Assembly: GCA_947624045.1 (NCBI GenBank) | Contig: CANQIL010000001.1 | Location: forward strand, 92,978 to 156,977 | Direction of reading: 5' to 3' | Length of the DNA stretch: 64,000 bases | DNA from: an uncultured Bacilli bacterium | GTDB taxonomy: Bacteria; Bacillota_I; Bacilli_A; RF39; UBA660 | Shown here: positions 38,754 through 51,832 of the stretch, piece after piece | How positions within the stretch are numbered: position 1 is the first letter of the stretch | Layout of the letters: each line of letters starts with the position of its first letter | Translations under genes and position numbers: made by a program | Notes under the pieces: generated by a model | Databases searched by the model: none | Seen by the model: only the letters and a program-made list of their open reading frames with translations | What the model was told of the DNA's origin: nothing

Positions 38754-41700
38754 GTGGCTTATAAAGTTGTTAAAAGTGGCGATTATCGTCAAAGAAGAAA
38801 TTTTTCTAGAATTAGAAACACATATGAATTAAAAGACTTATTGGAGATTCAAAAGAAGTCATACGATTGGTTTATTAAAACTGGTATTAAAGAAGTTTTT
38901 GAAGATTTATTTCCAGTAGAGAATTTCTCTGGAACTCTATCACTTGAATTTGGAGATTATCATTTTGATGAACCAAAGTATTCAATTAAAGAAAGTAAAG
39001 ATCGTGAATCTACTTATTCTGCACCTTTAAGAGTAGAAGTACGTTTATTTAACCGTGAAAGTGGAGAAGTTAAAGAACAAGAAATTTTCATGGGTGATAT
39101 GCCTATTATGACAAATAGTGGTACTTTTGTTATTAATGGAGCAGAGCGTGTTATCGTTTCACAATTGGTACGTTCTCCAAGCGTATATTTTAATCGTGAA
39201 ATAGATAAAAATGGTCGTGAATTAATTACTTCACAAATTATTCCGACAAGAGGTACTTGGTTAGAGTTTGAAACTGATGCTAGAGATGTTTTATATGTAA
39301 GAATTGATAGAACTAGAAAGGTAACATTGACAACATTACTTAGAGCTTTTGGCTTATCTAGTGATGAAGATATTTTAAAAGTATTTGGTGATGATGAATA
39401 TCTTAAAAATACTATTAGTAAAGATTCTACTAAAAATACAGATGAAGCATTAATTGAAATTTATGAAAAACTAAGACCAGGTGAACCAGCTACTTTAGAT
39501 TCATCTAAGAATCAAATTATTACACGTTTCTTTGATGAATTTAGATATGATTTAGCTAAAGTAGGCCGTTATAAATTTAATAGAAAATTAAATGTAATTG
39601 ACCGTTTACTTGACCAAACATTAGCTGAAGATATTAAAGATGGTAAGGATGTTGTATTTGAAAAAGGTACAAAGATTACTAAGGCTAATATTAATGAATT
39701 AAAAGAGGTACTTAGTAAGGGTTATGGTCTTAATGAAGTTAAGATTAATGAAGAATTAGATGATTATAAGACTGTTCAAACTATTACTATTCAAGACCCA
39801 AGTGATAAGAAGAAAAAGCTTATTGTAATTGGTAATGACCAAAGTATTGATACTAAGAGATTAACTATTTCTGATGTATATGCATCTGTTTCATATTATT
39901 TAAACTTATTACACGGTGTTGGTAATTTTGATGAGATAGACCATTTAGGAAATCGTCGTATTCGTCAAGTTGGAGAACTTTTACAAAATCAATTTAGAAT
40001 TGGTGTTTCACGTATGGAACGTGTTATACGTGAGAGAATGACTACCCAAGAAATGGAAGAGGTTACTCCTAAGACACTTATTAATATTAGACCAGTAACA
40101 GCGGCGATGAAAGAATTTTTTGGTAGTTCACAATTATCACAATTTATGGACCAAACTAATCCAATAGCTGAACTTACTAATAAACGTCGTTTATCTGCTT
40201 TAGGACCTGGTGGACTTTCTCGTGATAGAGCTGGAGTAGAAGTACGTGACGTTAATGCTTCACATTATGGTCGTATTTGTCCTATTGAATCTCCTGAAGG
40301 ACCAAACATTGGACTTATTACTTCACTTGCTAGTTATGCAAAGATAGATGAATATGGTTTTATAATGACTCCATATAGAAAAGTAGTTGATTGTCAAATT
40401 ACTGATGAAGTTCATTATTTAACAGCTGATGAGGAGTTAGATTATATTATTTCACAATCAACTGTTGGTACTGATGAAGATAATAAAATTATTGATGAAC
40501 AAGTAAATGCTCGTTTCCGTGGTGAAAATATTTTAGCTAAACCAGAACAAGTTGATTATATTGACGTTAGTCCACAACAAGTTGTTTCTATTACGACAAG
40601 TTGTATTCCATTCTTGGAGCATGATGATGCGACTCGTGCTTTGATGGGAGCTAACATGCAACGTCAAGCAATGCCTTTAATTAAAACAGAAGCACCTCTT
40701 GTTGGTACGGGTGTAGAATTTATTGCCGCTAAAGACTCAGGTGTTGAAGTAATAGCTGAAAATGATGGTATTGTTGAATATGTTGATGCTAAGAGAATTG
40801 ATGTAAAGACTAAAGAGGGAAAAGATACTTATAACCTTGCTAACTTTGAACTAGCTAACTCTAGTATTTGTTCACATCAAAGACCAATTGTTCATGTTGG
40901 CGATAAAGTTAAAAAGAATGTAACTATCCTTGCCGATGGTAACTCTACTGATAAAGGTGAGCTTGCTTTAGGTAAGAATATGACTGTTGCTTTTATGACT
41001 TTTAATGGATATAACTATGAAGATGCTGTTATATTAAATGAAAATTTAGTTAAAGACGATAAATATACATCACTTCATCTTGAAGATTATGAGATGCAAT
41101 GTCGTGAAACTAAATTGGGACCTGAAGAGATTACTAGGGATATTCCTAATGTTAGTGAAGATGCTCGTCGTAATCTTGATGAAAATGGTATTGTAACTAT
41201 TGGTACAGAAGTAAAAGAGGGCGATATCTTAGTTGGTAAGGTAACACCTAAGGGTATGGCTGAGCTTACTTCTGAGGAAAAATTATTACATGCTATTTTT
41301 GGTGAGAAGACTCGTGAAGTTCGTGATACATCACTTAGAGTACCTCATGGTGGTGATGGTATTGTTCATGATATTAAGATTTATTCACGTAAAGATAATG
41401 ATGAATTACCAGCTGGTGTATCTAAAGTAATTCGTGTTTATATAATTCAAAAACGTAAGATACAAGTTGGAGATAAAATGTCAGGTCGTCATGGTAATAA
41501 AGGTGTTATTTCCCTTATACTTCCACAAGAAGATATGCCATATTTACCAGACGGTACACCTGTTGATATTATGCTTAATCCACAAGGTGTTCCATCACGT
41601 ATGAACTTTGGACAAATTTTGGAAATTCATATGGGTATGGCCGCTAAAAAATTAGGTGTTCATATCGCAACACCAGTATTTGATGGAGCAAGTATTGATG

Positions 41701-42449
41701 ATATTCAAGCTATGATGAAGGAAGCTGGCATGGATGAAGATGGTAAGACGGTATTATATGACGGTCGTACTGGAGAGCCATTTGACCATAGAATAGCCGT
41801 TGGTGTTATGTATATGATTAAATTACATCACATGGTTGATGATAAACTTCATGCTCGTTCAACTGGACCTTATTCATTAGTTACACAGCAACCTCTTGGA
41901 GGTAAAGCTCAATTTGGTGGACAAAGATTTGGTGAAATGGAAGTTTGGGCATTGTATGCTTATGGTGCCGCTCATACATTACAAGAAATTATAACTTATA
42001 AATCAGATGATGTAGTTGGTCGTGTTAAAGTATATGAATCAATTATTAAAGGACAAGAAATAAATCAAGCCGGAGTTCCTGAATCATTTAGAGTATTGAT
42101 GAAAGAGTTCCAAGCTTTAGGTTTAGATGTATCAATAATTGATGATAATGGAGAAACACTTCAACTTAAAGAAATCGAAGAAGCTGAAGATAAAGATGAT
42201 TTTAATACTTCACTTGATGATGTTGATAGTCCTGTTAAAGAAATATTAAAAGACGATAACAGTTTATTAGCAATGAGTGATAATGAAGAAGCAACTGATG
42301 AAGAAACTGATGAAGATTCAGAGTATGACGATTATTTAGATGATGAAGAAAGCGATGAAGATGATTTTCTTGATGAAGAAGATGAAGATTTTGAGCCAGA
42401 TGAAGAAGATTTAGATGAGGATTTCTTAGAGGAAGGAGCTGATATTTAA
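38754..42449 (+). CDS. rpoB: DNA-directed RNA polymerase subunit beta
   Basis: Full-length RpoB motifs ([35 protein letters not shown]); acidic C-terminal tail. Confidence 0.99.
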   Translation: MAYKVVKSGDYRQRRNFSRIRNTYELKDLLEIQKKSYDWFIKTGIKEVFEDLFPVENFSGTLSLEFGDYHFDEPKYSIKESKDRESTYSAPLRVEVRLFNRESGEVKEQEIFMGDMPIMTNSGTFVINGAERVIVSQLVRSPSVYFNREIDKNGRELITSQIIPTRGTWLEFETDARDVLYVRIDRTRKVTLTTLLRAFGLSSDEDILKVFGDDEYLKNTISKDSTKNTDEALIEIYEKLRPGEPATLDSSKNQIITRFFDEFRYDLAKVGRYKFNRKLNVIDRLLDQTLAEDIKDGKDVVFEKGTKITKANINELKEVLSKGYGLNEVKINEELDDYKTVQTITIQDPSDKKKKLIVIGNDQSIDTKRLTISDVYASVSYYLNLLHGVGNFDEIDHLGNRRIRQVGELLQNQFRIGVSRMERVIRERMTTQEMEEVTPKTLINIRPVTAAMKEFFGSSQLSQFMDQTNPIAELTNKRRLSALGPGGLSRDRAGVEVRDVNASHYGRICPIESPEGPNIGLITSLASYAKIDEYGFIMTPYRKVVDCQITDEVHYLTADEELDYIISQSTVGTDEDNKIIDEQVNARFRGENILAKPEQVDYIDVSPQQVVSITTSCIPFLEHDDATRALMGANMQRQAMPLIKTEAPLVGTGVEFIAAKDSGVEVIAENDGIVEYVDAKRIDVKTKEGKDTYNLANFELANSSICSHQRPIVHVGDKVKKNVTILADGNSTDKGELALGKNMTVAFMTFNGYNYEDAVILNENLVKDDKYTSLHLEDYEMQCRETKLGPEEITRDIPNVSEDARRNLDENGIVTIGTEVKEGDILVGKVTPKGMAELTSEEKLLHAIFGEKTREVRDTSLRVPHGGDGIVHDIKIYSRKDNDELPAGVSKVIRVYIIQKRKIQVGDKMSGRHGNKGVISLILPQEDMPYLPDGTPVDIMLNPQGVPSRMNFGQILEIHMGMAAKKLGVHIATPVFDGASIDDIQAMMKEAGMDEDGKTVLYDGRTGEPFDHRIAVGVMYMIKLHHMVDDKLHARSTGPYSLVTQQPLGGKAQFGGQRFGEMEVWALYAYGAAHTLQEIITYKSDDVVGRVKVYESIIKGQEINQAGVPESFRVLMKEFQALGLDVSIIDDNGETLQLKEIEEAEDKDDFNTSLDDVDSPVKEILKDDNSLLAMSDNEEATDEETDEDSEYDDYLDDEESDEDDFLDEEDEDFEPDEEDLDEDFLEEGADI

Positions 42450-45400
42450 TGATAGATGTTAATAAATTTGATGCATTAAAAATAGGAATTGCTTCTCCTG
42501 AAAAAATACGTGAATGGTCTTATGGTGAGGTTAAAAAACCAGAGACAATAAATTATCGTACTTTAAGACCTGAACGTGATGGGTTGTTTTGTGAAAAGAT
42601 ATTTGGGCCTACTAAAGATTTTGAATGTGCTTGTGGTAAGTATAAGCGTGTTCGTTATAAAAATATAGTTTGTGATAGATGTGGTGTTGAAGTTACTCGT
42701 TCTAAAGTAAGACGTGAACGTATGGGACATATTGAACTTGCTACACCAGTTTCACATATTTGGTTTTTTAAAGGTGTTCCTTCTCGTATGGGCTTAGTTC
42801 TTGATATGAGTCCTAGAGATTTGGAAGAGGTATTATACTTTGTTAGTTATGTAGTAATTGATAAAGGAAATGCGCCTTTAGAAAATAAGCAAACATTATC
42901 TGAAAAAGAATACCGTGCTTATTATGAAAAATATGGTACTGGTTTCAAAGTAGGAATGGGTGCTGAAGCTATTAAAGAACTTTTAAAGAAAGTTGATTTG
43001 AAAAAGGAAATTGATGAGATTTCTAAAGAATTAGAAACAGCTCAAGGACAGAAGAGAACTAGATTATTAAAAAGACTAGATGTACTTGATGCTTTCTATA
43101 AATCTGGTAATAAGCCTGAGTGGATGATTATGGATTGTATTCCAGTTATTCCACCTGAACTTAGACCAATGATACAATTAGATGGTGGTCGTTTTGCGAC
43201 TAGTGATTTGAATGATTTATATAGACGTGTAATAAATCGTAATAATCGTTTAAAGAAACTTATTGATTTGGGAGCACCTGGTATAATTATTCAAAATGAA
43301 AAACGTATGCTTCAAGAAGCTGTTGATGCGTTATTTGATAATGGTAGACGTGGAAGAAGTGTTACGGGTGCTGGTAATAGACCTTTAAAATCAATTTCTA
43401 GTATGTTAAAAGGTAAGCAAGGACGTTTCCGTCAGAACTTACTTGGTAAACGTGTTGATTATTCTGGACGTAGTGTTATCGTTGTTGGTCCATCTCTTAA
43501 GATGTATCAATGTGGTATTCCTAAAGAAATGGCGCTTGAATTATTTAAGCCACATGTTATTCATGGTTTAGTAAGTCAAGATATAGCTCATAACATTAAA
43601 GCCGCAAAAAGATTAATAGATACACAAGACCCAGTTGTTTGGGATATTGTAGAAGAGGTAATTAAAGAACATCCTGTTATGTTAAACCGTGCCCCTACAT
43701 TACATAGATTAGGTATTCAAGCATTTGAGCCTATCTTAGTAGGTGGTAAGGCTATTAGACTTCACCCATTAGTTTGTACAGCTTTTAATGCCGACTTTGA
43801 TGGTGACCAAATGGCTGTTCACGTTCCACTTAGTGAAGAAGCTAAAGCTGAAGCTCGTATCTTAATGTTAGGTTCTAACAATATACTTCATCCAAAATCA
43901 GGTGACCCTATTGTTACTCCATCACAAGATATGGTTTTAGGTAATTACTATATCACTATGGAAAAAGCTAATGAAGAGGGCGAGGGTAGAGTATTTAAAA
44001 ATTCTAATGAAGCTTTAATGGCTTATGAAAGAAGAGAGATTACTTTACATACTCGTATAGCTGTGCCAGTAAATTCATTTAAATATAAATTATTTACAGA
44101 AGCACAAAAAGATAAGTACTTAGTAACAACAGTTGGTAAGATTAAATTTAATGAAATACTTCCTGATACATTTGCTTATATTAATGAGCCAACTGATGAT
44201 AATATTTCTAATATTACTCCTAATAAATATTTCTTAGATAGAGGAGTTAATATACCTGAAGCTATTAAAGAGATGCCTCTTGTTAAACCTTTTGCTAAAG
44301 GAACATTAGAAAAAATAATTGCTCAAGTATTTAAACGTTATAAAACAACAGAAACATCAACTATGCTTGATAGTTTGAAAGACTTAGGCTTTAAGTATTC
44401 AACATTAGCTGGTGTTACGGTTAGTATGTCTGATGTTAAGACAAGTCAAAATAAGGGTAAAATTGTAGCAGAAGCACAGAAATTAGTTGATAAGATTAAT
44501 AAACAATATAAGCGTGGTTTAATTACTGAAGAAGAACGTTATAATAAAGTTATTGAAACATGGAATGCCGCTAAGGATGAAGTTCAAGATGAGTTACAGG
44601 AAATTGCTAATAGTGATATTGAAAATCCAATATTTATGATGATGCATTCTAAGGCTCGTGGTAATATTTCTAACTTTACACAGGTTGCTGGTATGCGTGG
44701 TATCATGGCTAAGCCAGATGGTTCTTCAGTTGAAATTCCGGTTTTATCTAACTTTATTGAGGGCTTGAGTGTTGCAGAGTTCTTCTTATCTACACACGGT
44801 GCTCGTAAAGGTAGTGCTGATACGGCTTTGAAGACAGCAGATTCTGGTTACTTAACACGTCGTTTAGTAGATGTTTCTCAAGATATGATTGTAAGAGAAG
44901 CTGATTGTGGTACTGACCAGGGTGTAGTTGTACGTGACTTTATTAATGAGAAAACTGGTACAGTTATTGAAAGCTTGAGGGATCGTATCGTTGGAAGATT
45001 TGCTAATAAGAAGATTGTTAACCCTGAAACAAAAGAGGTTATTGTTGATAAACTTCAAATGATTACAGAATTCTTAGCTGATAAGATTGTTGCTGCAGGA
45101 ATTAAAGAAGTAGAAATTCGTACAATTTTAACTTGTGGTACAAGTAATGGTGTATGTCAAAAATGTTATGGTCGTAACCTAGCAACAGGTAACTTAGTTG
45201 AAATAGGTGAAGCTGTTGGTGTTATGGCAGCTCAGTCAATTGGTGAACCTGGTACACAGCTTACAATGCGTACATTCCATACTGGAGGAGTTGCAGGTGT
45301 TGAAGATATTACTCAAGGTCTTCCTCGTGTACAAGAGTTATTTGAGGCTCGTAATCCAAAAGGAAAAGCTACTATAGCTGAAATAGATGGAACAGTTTCA

Positions 45401-46081
45401 AAAATTAAGGAAGACCATGGTAAATATAAAATTAGTATTACAAATGATTTGGAAACTAAAGAGCATGTTACTAATTATGGTTCTAAATTATGCGTAGAAA
45501 AAGGCGATAAAGTTGCTTGTGGTGATAAACTTACTGAGGGAGCTATTAGTCCTAAGGAATTACTAAATGTAACAGACCCAATTACGACACAAGAATATAT
45601 ATTGAAAGAAGTTCAAAATACTTATCGTTCTCAAGGTGTTGATATTTCTGATAAGCATATCGAAATTATTGCAAGAAGAATGATTAGTAAGATAAGAATT
45701 GTTGATGGTGGCGAGACAAGATTCTTACCAGGCTCATTAGTTAACTTCCGTGAATTTACTGATGGAAATAAGGATGCTATTATTAATGGTAAGAAGCCAG
45801 CTGTTGGTAAACCAATATTACTTGGTATTACAAAGGCTGCTTTGGAAACTGATTCGTTCTTATCAGCAGCTTCATTCCAAGAGACAACAAGAATTTTAAC
45901 AGATGCCGCAATTAAAGGTAAAGTTGACCCATTATCTGGACTTAAGGAAAACGTTATTATTGGTAAACTTATTCCAGCAGGTACTGGTAGTAAGAACTAT
46001 AGAGATGTTGATTATGAACTTAAGACAGAATTTATGGATGAAGAGCCTTTGGAACAATTAGAAGACCAATTTATGGAGTAG
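42449..46081 (+). CDS. rpoC: DNA-directed RNA polymerase subunit beta'
   Basis: [18 protein letters not shown] and other RpoC motifs. Confidence 0.99.
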   Translation: MIDVNKFDALKIGIASPEKIREWSYGEVKKPETINYRTLRPERDGLFCEKIFGPTKDFECACGKYKRVRYKNIVCDRCGVEVTRSKVRRERMGHIELATPVSHIWFFKGVPSRMGLVLDMSPRDLEEVLYFVSYVVIDKGNAPLENKQTLSEKEYRAYYEKYGTGFKVGMGAEAIKELLKKVDLKKEIDEISKELETAQGQKRTRLLKRLDVLDAFYKSGNKPEWMIMDCIPVIPPELRPMIQLDGGRFATSDLNDLYRRVINRNNRLKKLIDLGAPGIIIQNEKRMLQEAVDALFDNGRRGRSVTGAGNRPLKSISSMLKGKQGRFRQNLLGKRVDYSGRSVIVVGPSLKMYQCGIPKEMALELFKPHVIHGLVSQDIAHNIKAAKRLIDTQDPVVWDIVEEVIKEHPVMLNRAPTLHRLGIQAFEPILVGGKAIRLHPLVCTAFNADFDGDQMAVHVPLSEEAKAEARILMLGSNNILHPKSGDPIVTPSQDMVLGNYYITMEKANEEGEGRVFKNSNEALMAYERREITLHTRIAVPVNSFKYKLFTEAQKDKYLVTTVGKIKFNEILPDTFAYINEPTDDNISNITPNKYFLDRGVNIPEAIKEMPLVKPFAKGTLEKIIAQVFKRYKTTETSTMLDSLKDLGFKYSTLAGVTVSMSDVKTSQNKGKIVAEAQKLVDKINKQYKRGLITEEERYNKVIETWNAAKDEVQDELQEIANSDIENPIFMMMHSKARGNISNFTQVAGMRGIMAKPDGSSVEIPVLSNFIEGLSVAEFFLSTHGARKGSADTALKTADSGYLTRRLVDVSQDMIVREADCGTDQGVVVRDFINEKTGTVIESLRDRIVGRFANKKIVNPETKEVIVDKLQMITEFLADKIVAAGIKEVEIRTILTCGTSNGVCQKCYGRNLATGNLVEIGEAVGVMAAQSIGEPGTQLTMRTFHTGGVAGVEDITQGLPRVQELFEARNPKGKATIAEIDGTVSKIKEDHGKYKISITNDLETKEHVTNYGSKLCVEKGDKVACGDKLTEGAISPKELLNVTDPITTQEYILKEVQNTYRSQGVDISDKHIEIIARRMISKIRIVDGGETRFLPGSLVNFREFTDGNKDAIINGKKPAVGKPILLGITKAALETDSFLSAASFQETTRILTDAAIKGKVDPLSGLKENVIIGKLIPAGTGSKNYRDVDYELKTEFMDEEPLEQLEDQFME

Positions 46082-46098
46082 AAATACTCCTTTTTCTT
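46075..46098 (+). terminator. rho-independent terminator overlapping rpoC stop
   Basis: ggagta-gaaa-tactcc then T-run. Confidence 0.75.
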
Positions 46099-46153
46099 TA
46101 CTTTTTTTTAGATTTTTAGTATTATTATTACAGTGATTTGAGGGTGATTAAAA

Positions 46154-46270
46154 ATGAAAAAGTTAGATAATGGTGGGTGGAGTTTAGGAATGATGATAGG
46201 CCTTTTAATAGGATTTGCTATCTTTTTGTTGATTATAGTTTTTTTATCTTTTAAAATGGGACTTGATTAG
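46154..46270 (+). CDS. 38-aa single-TM small protein
   Basis: MKKLDNGGWSLGMMIGLLIGFAIFLLIIVFLSFKMGLD*, upstream gggtg. Confidence 0.5.
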   Translation: MKKLDNGGWSLGMMIGLLIGFAIFLLIIVFLSFKMGLD

Positions 46271-46375
46271 ATTAGAAAAAGTGTAATTATTTAGCATAAT
46301 TAGGAATAAAATTGATATAAAGGGGGACTTGTAAAAGTAATTTTAATGTTTTATACTTATCATAAGGAGGAGAAG

Positions 46376-47071
46376 ATGAGAAAGTATATTGCGGAATTTA
46401 TAGGGACTTTCGTACTTACATTTGTAGGTTGTGGTGCCGCTAGTATTTCAGGTGGTATTAATGGTGTACTTGGTGTGCTTGGGATTGCTATGGCATTTGG
46501 GCTAGCTATTGTTGCTATGGCATATTCAATTGGTAATATTTCAGGTTGTCATATTAATCCAGCTGTGTCATTTGGTATGCTAGTATCTAAGAAAATGAGT
46601 GTTAAAGATTTTTGCTTTTATGTAGTAGCTCAAGTATTAGGTGCGATAGTGGCAGCATTTATGCTTAAGACGATTGGAAGTATGTGTAGTCCGGTTATTA
46701 GTGGTCTTGGAACTAATGGCTATGGTAAATTGTCATACGTTAACTTGAGTATGATGGGTGCTTTAATAGTAGAAGTTATTTTGACTTGTATTTTTGTACT
46801 TACTATTTTGGGTGTTACATCTAAAAAAGAAAATAGTAGTGTAAGCGGCTTAGTTATCGGACTTACTTTAGCATTTGTACATATTATTGGTATTCCATTG
46901 ACGGGAACAAGTGTTAATCCAGCAAGAAGCTTAGGACCAGCTTTGTTAGAAGGTGGTAAGGCTTTATCTCAAGTATGGGTATTTATTGTGGGACCATTAC
47001 TAGGAGCATTGATTGCTGCTTTGATTTGGATGTATCTATCTGAAAGTGCTAAGAAAACGAAAAATTCTTAA
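46376..47071 (+). CDS. MIP/aquaporin family channel
   Basis: GCHINPAVSFG and TSVNPARSLGPA NPA boxes. Confidence 0.95.
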   Translation: MRKYIAEFIGTFVLTFVGCGAASISGGINGVLGVLGIAMAFGLAIVAMAYSIGNISGCHINPAVSFGMLVSKKMSVKDFCFYVVAQVLGAIVAAFMLKTIGSMCSPVISGLGTNGYGKLSYVNLSMMGALIVEVILTCIFVLTILGVTSKKENSSVSGLVIGLTLAFVHIIGIPLTGTSVNPARSLGPALLEGGKALSQVWVFIVGPLLGALIAALIWMYLSESAKKTKNS

Positions 47072-47076
47072 AAAAG

Positions 47077-47102
47077 TCGGTATTTTGGGATACCGATTTT
47101 TA
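47077..47102 (+). terminator. rho-independent terminator
   Basis: tcggtat-tttggg-ataccga then T-run. Confidence 0.8.
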
Positions 47103-47289
47103 AATCATTTTAGAAAGTGTTTTTTTATAAGTTAGTGCTTTCTTTTAAAAAAGATAATTTAAAAAATTATTATATGGATAGAAACTATTTATTAAAACTT
47201 TTTATTCTGAAAGTAAAAATAGGTTTCACAAAAAGTAAAAATAAGCTTAATTTTTTTTATTTTTGCAATAAGATAAGTTAAATTTGTTG

Positions 47290-47413
47290 TTGACTTTGGT
47301 AGGTAGTCGTGTTATATTATTACTGCTGATTAAATATCTTTGCTTGTAGCAAAGTTTTATTTAAGGGGTAAAATGATACACCTGGATATGTGTAAAGAAA
47401 GGAGATAGATTTT
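47290..47413 (+). promoter_or_regulatory. promoter and leader of rpsL-rpsG-fusA-tuf
   Basis: TTGACT-N17-TATATT near 47290; small acac..gtgt hairpin before RBS aaaggag. Confidence 0.6.
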
Positions 47414-47824
47414 ATGCCTACAATTAACCAATTAGTTCATAAAAATCGTAAGGATAAAGTAAGAAAGAGTAAAGCACCAGTTCTTGGTGTAGGTTTAAAT
47501 ACAATTAAGAAAAAGACAACAGATACTAATGCTCCTCAAAAACGTGGAGTATGTACTCGTGTTGGTACTAAGACACCTAAGAAACCAAACTCTGCATTAC
47601 GTAAGTATGCTCGTGTACGTTTATCAAACGGAAAAGAAGTAGATACTTATATTCCAGGAATTGGACATAACTTACAAGAACATAGTGTAGTATTAATTCG
47701 TGGTGGTCGTGTTAAAGACTTAATCGGAGTTCGTTATCATATTATTCGTGGTACTTTAGATACTGCTGGTGTTAAAGATCGTAAACAAGGTCGTAGTAAG
47801 TATGGTGCAAAAAGACCTAAATAG
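47414..47824 (+). CDS. rpsL: 30S ribosomal protein S12
   Basis: [36 protein letters not shown]. Confidence 0.99.
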   Translation: MPTINQLVHKNRKDKVRKSKAPVLGVGLNTIKKKTTDTNAPQKRGVCTRVGTKTPKKPNSALRKYARVRLSNGKEVDTYIPGIGHNLQEHSVVLIRGGRVKDLIGVRYHIIRGTLDTAGVKDRKQGRSKYGAKRPK

Positions 47825-47854
47825 AAAGAAAAATTAGTGAAGGGAGGAATTTAA

Positions 47855-48322
47855 ATGCGTAAGAGACGTGCAGTTAAAAGAGATGTTCTACCAGATCCAA
47901 TATATAAATCAAAAGTAGTTGCTAAACTAATTAATACAATTATGTTGGATGGTAAAAAAGGAATAGCTCAATCAATAGTTTATGAAGCATTTGATAAAGT
48001 AAAAGAAAAATCTGGTAAAGATCCAGTTGAAGTGTTTAATGCAGCTATGGAAAATATTCAACCACAACTTGAAGTTAAGAGTCGTCGTGTAGGTGGATCT
48101 AACTATCAAGTACCAATTGAAGTTACACCAGCTAGAGGACAAGCATTAGCACTTAGATGGTTAACAAAATATTCGCGTGAACGCGGTGGAAAAGGTATGG
48201 CTGATAATTTAGCTAATGAAATAATTGATGCATCTAATGGTACTGGTGCAGCAGTTAAAAAACGTGAAGATACTCATAGAATGGCTGAAGCTAACAAGGC
48301 TTTTGCTCATTATAGATGGTAG
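47855..48322 (+). CDS. rpsG: 30S ribosomal protein S7
   Basis: [27 protein letters not shown]. Confidence 0.99.
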   Translation: MRKRRAVKRDVLPDPIYKSKVVAKLINTIMLDGKKGIAQSIVYEAFDKVKEKSGKDPVEVFNAAMENIQPQLEVKSRRVGGSNYQVPIEVTPARGQALALRWLTKYSRERGGKGMADNLANEIIDASNGTGAAVKKREDTHRMAEANKAFAHYRW

Positions 48323-48335
48323 GAAGGAGTAAAGT

Positions 48336-50405
48336 ATGGCAAGAGATACGTCTTTAGAGAGAACAAGAAATATCGGAATAATGGCTCACATCGATGCAGG
48401 TAAAACTACTTGTACAGAGCGAATCTTATTCCATACGGGGGTTACTCATAAGATTGGTGAAACTCATGATGGTGAATCACAAATGGACTGGATGGCTCAA
48501 GAACAAGAACGTGGTATTACTATTACTTCAGCTGCTACTACAGCACACTGGAAAGGACATCGTTTAAATATTATCGATACGCCAGGACATGTTGACTTTA
48601 CAATTGAAGTATCTAGATCACTTCGTGTTTTAGATGGAGCTGTTGCTTTGCTTGATGCACAAGCAGGAGTTGAACCACAAACTGAGACGGTTTGGAGACA
48701 AGCAAGTGAATTTAAAGTTCCTAGAATTATTTTTGCTAATAAAATGGACAAAATGGGAGCTAATTTTGAATATAGTTTAAAAACAATTAAGGACCGTTTA
48801 GGAGTTAATGCTAAACCTATTGAATGGCCAATTGGAGCTGAGTCTGACTTTAATGGAGTTATTGATTTAGTAACAATGAAAGCATATCATTATGATGGGG
48901 AGCAAAAAGAAGATGCTAAGGAAATTGAAATTCCAGCTGATTTAAAAGATATTGCTTTAGAAAAACGTGCAGAATTAATTGATGCTGTTGCTGAATATGA
49001 TGATGATATGATGATGACCTATCTTGATGGTGGCGAAGTTACTGTTGAGATGATTAAAAAGGCTATTAGAAATGGTACTTTACAGGCAGAGTTTTTCCCT
49101 GTAATGTGTGGAACTGCTTTAGGAAATATGGGTATTAAGTTGTTGCTTGATGCCGTAGTTGATTATTTACCAAGCCCACTTGATATTGCTTCAATTAAGG
49201 GTACTACTTTAGATGGTAAGGATGCAGAACGTCATCCAAGTGATACTGAGCCATTTTCGGCTTTAGCATTTAAAGTTATGACTGATCCTTTTGTTGGACG
49301 TTTAACATTCTTTAGAGTTTATTCTGGTCATTTAGCTAGTGGTTCTTATGTTTTAAACTCAACTAAGGATTCTAAAGAAAGAATTGGTCGTATTCTTCAA
49401 ATGCATGCTAATAACCGTAAGGAAATTACTGATGTTTACACAGGAGATATTGCTGCTGCAGTAGGACTTAAGAATACTACTACAGGTGATACTTTGTGTG
49501 ATGAAAAGAAACCAATTATCTTAGAAAGCTTAGTTGTTCCTGAACCAGTTATTCAATTAGCTGTTGAACCTAAGTCAAAAGCTGACCAAGATAAGATGGC
49601 TTTAGCTTTACAAAAGCTTGCTGAGGAGGACCCAACATTTAAAGTACACACTGACCATGAAACTGGTCAAACAGTTATTGCTGGTATGGGTGAGTTACAT
49701 TTGGATGTTTTGGTTGACCGTATGAAGCGTGAGTTTAATGTTGAAGCAAATGTTGGAGCTCCACAGGTTGCTTATCGTGAAACTATTAAACAAGCAGGAG
49801 ATTGTGAAGGTAAGTATATTAAACAATCAGGTGGTCGTGGACAATATGGACACGTATGGGTTAAGTTTGAGCCAAATCCTGATAAAGGTTATGAGTTTGT
49901 TGACCAAATCGTTGGTGGTGTTGTTCCTCGTGAATATATACCAGTTGTTGATAAGGGATTACAAGAAGCTTTACAAACAGGTGTACTTGCTGGATATCCG
50001 ATGATAGATGTTAAGGCTACATTATTTGATGGTAGTTATCATGATGTAGACTCTAACGAAATGGCATTTAAGATTGCTGCTAGCTTCGCTTTAAAAGAGG
50101 CTAAGAATAAGTGTATGCCAGTTTTACTTGAACCTATAATGAAAGTTGATGTTACTACACCAGATGAATATTTTGGTAATGTAATGGGAGATTTAACTTC
50201 TCGTCGTGGTAAGCCACTTGGTCAAGAATCTGTAGGTAATGCAGTAAAACTTAGTGCAATGGTTCCACTTTCAGAAATGTTTGGATATGCAACTAACCTT
50301 CGTTCAAATACGCAAGGTAGAGCAACTTTCGTAATGTTCTTTGACCATTATGAAGAGGTTCCAAAAAATATTGCTGAAGAAATTATTAAAAAGAGTGGAA
50401 ATTAA
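48336..50405 (+). CDS. fusA: elongation factor G
   Basis: [25 protein letters not shown] domains. Confidence 0.99.
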   Translation: MARDTSLERTRNIGIMAHIDAGKTTCTERILFHTGVTHKIGETHDGESQMDWMAQEQERGITITSAATTAHWKGHRLNIIDTPGHVDFTIEVSRSLRVLDGAVALLDAQAGVEPQTETVWRQASEFKVPRIIFANKMDKMGANFEYSLKTIKDRLGVNAKPIEWPIGAESDFNGVIDLVTMKAYHYDGEQKEDAKEIEIPADLKDIALEKRAELIDAVAEYDDDMMMTYLDGGEVTVEMIKKAIRNGTLQAEFFPVMCGTALGNMGIKLLLDAVVDYLPSPLDIASIKGTTLDGKDAERHPSDTEPFSALAFKVMTDPFVGRLTFFRVYSGHLASGSYVLNSTKDSKERIGRILQMHANNRKEITDVYTGDIAAAVGLKNTTTGDTLCDEKKPIILESLVVPEPVIQLAVEPKSKADQDKMALALQKLAEEDPTFKVHTDHETGQTVIAGMGELHLDVLVDRMKREFNVEANVGAPQVAYRETIKQAGDCEGKYIKQSGGRGQYGHVWVKFEPNPDKGYEFVDQIVGGVVPREYIPVVDKGLQEALQTGVLAGYPMIDVKATLFDGSYHDVDSNEMAFKIAASFALKEAKNKCMPVLLEPIMKVDVTTPDEYFGNVMGDLTSRRGKPLGQESVGNAVKLSAMVPLSEMFGYATNLRSNTQGRATFVMFFDHYEEVPKNIAEEIIKKSGN

Positions 50406-50490
50406 TTAAAAATAGTATCAAAATAGTTGAAAAACTTTCAATTATTAGATAAAATATAATTTGTAAATGAAAAAGGAGGAAATTAATAAT

Positions 50491-51675
50491 ATGGCAAAAC
50501 AAAAATTTGATCGTTCAAAACCACATGTTAACATTGGTACAATTGGACACGTAGATCATGGTAAAACTACTTTAACTGCTGCTATTACAAAAGTATTAGC
50601 TGGAAAAAATGGTAATGAAGCTGTTGATTTCGCTAATATTGATAAGGCACCAGAAGAAAGAGAACGTGGTATTACTATCAATACTGCTCACGTTGAGTAC
50701 AGTACTGATAAAAGACATTATGCACACGTAGACTGCCCTGGACATGCTGATTATGTTAAAAACATGATTACTGGTGCAGCTCAAATGGATGGAGCAATCT
50801 TAGTTATTGCTGCTACTGATGGACCTATGGCACAAACTCGTGAACACATCTTACTTGCTCGTCAAGTTGGAGTACCTAAAATGGTAGTATTTATGAATAA
50901 GTGTGATATGGTTGATGATCCAGAATTACTTGATTTAGTAGAAATGGAAATTCGTGATTTATTAACTGAATATGATTATGATGGAGATAATACTCCAATT
51001 ATCCGTGGTTCTGCTTTAAAGGCTCTTGAAGGTGATCCTGCATGGACTGATAAGATTAATGAATTAATGGATGCTGTTGATACTTGGATTCCAACTCCAG
51101 AAAGAGATAATGATAAACCTTTCTTAATGAGTATTGAAGATGTATTCACAATCACTGGTCGTGGTACAGTTGTTACTGGACGTGTTGAACGTGGACAATT
51201 AAAATTAAATGATGAAGTTGAAATCGTTGGTATTAAAGAAACTAAGAAGACAGTTGTTACTGGTATTGAAATGTTCCGTAAACAATTAGATTATGCTGAA
51301 GCAGGAGACAATGCTGGTGTATTATTACGTGGTATTGCTCGTGAAGAAGTTGAACGTGGACAAGTTCTTGCTAAACCAGGAAGTGTTACACCTCATAATA
51401 AATTTAAAGCTACAGTATACGTTCTAAGTAAAGAAGAAGGTGGACGTCATACTCCATTCTTCAACAACTATCGTCCTCAATTCTATTTCAGAACTACTGA
51501 TGTAACAGGGGTTATTACTCTACCAGAAGGAACTGAAATGGTAATGCCAGGAGATAACGTTGATATGACAGTTGAATTAATCCATCCAATTGCTCTTGAA
51601 CAAGGTACTAAGTTCTCTATCCGTGAGGGTGGACGTACTGTTGGTGCTGGTAACGTTACTGAAATTCTTGGATAA
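50491..51675 (+). CDS. tuf: elongation factor Tu
   Basis: [24 protein letters not shown]; start at ATG 50491. Confidence 0.99.
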   Translation: MAKQKFDRSKPHVNIGTIGHVDHGKTTLTAAITKVLAGKNGNEAVDFANIDKAPEERERGITINTAHVEYSTDKRHYAHVDCPGHADYVKNMITGAAQMDGAILVIAATDGPMAQTREHILLARQVGVPKMVVFMNKCDMVDDPELLDLVEMEIRDLLTEYDYDGDNTPIIRGSALKALEGDPAWTDKINELMDAVDTWIPTPERDNDKPFLMSIEDVFTITGRGTVVTGRVERGQLKLNDEVEIVGIKETKKTVVTGIEMFRKQLDYAEAGDNAGVLLRGIAREEVERGQVLAKPGSVTPHNKFKATVYVLSKEEGGRHTPFFNNYRPQFYFRTTDVTGVITLPEGTEMVMPGDNVDMTVELIHPIALEQGTKFSIREGGRTVGAGNVTEILG

Positions 51676-51690
51676 TTTAAAAGTAAACTA

Positions 51691-51726
51691 AAAGACTGAG
51701 TACTTGTTGATTCAGTCTTTTTTGTG
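51691..51726 (+). terminator. rho-independent terminator after tuf
   Basis: aaagactga...tcagtcttt then T-run. Confidence 0.85.
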
Positions 51727-51794
51727 CTTTTTTAATTATAAAAAATGTTTTTCAAAGTCATTAAATAAAATATAAGCTAAAAAAAAATTGACAA

Positions 51795-51832
51795 AAAAAT
51801 AAGGAACAATTAAATTTATATTGCTCCTTAAA
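51795..51832 (-). terminator. rho-independent terminator of the minus-strand femAB-like gene
   Basis: minus strand aaggagcaat...attgttcctt followed by T-run. Confidence 0.65.

Noticed and set aside
49729-50004. 91-aa + ORF inside fusA
   Set aside because: Out-of-frame overlap fully inside EF-G.
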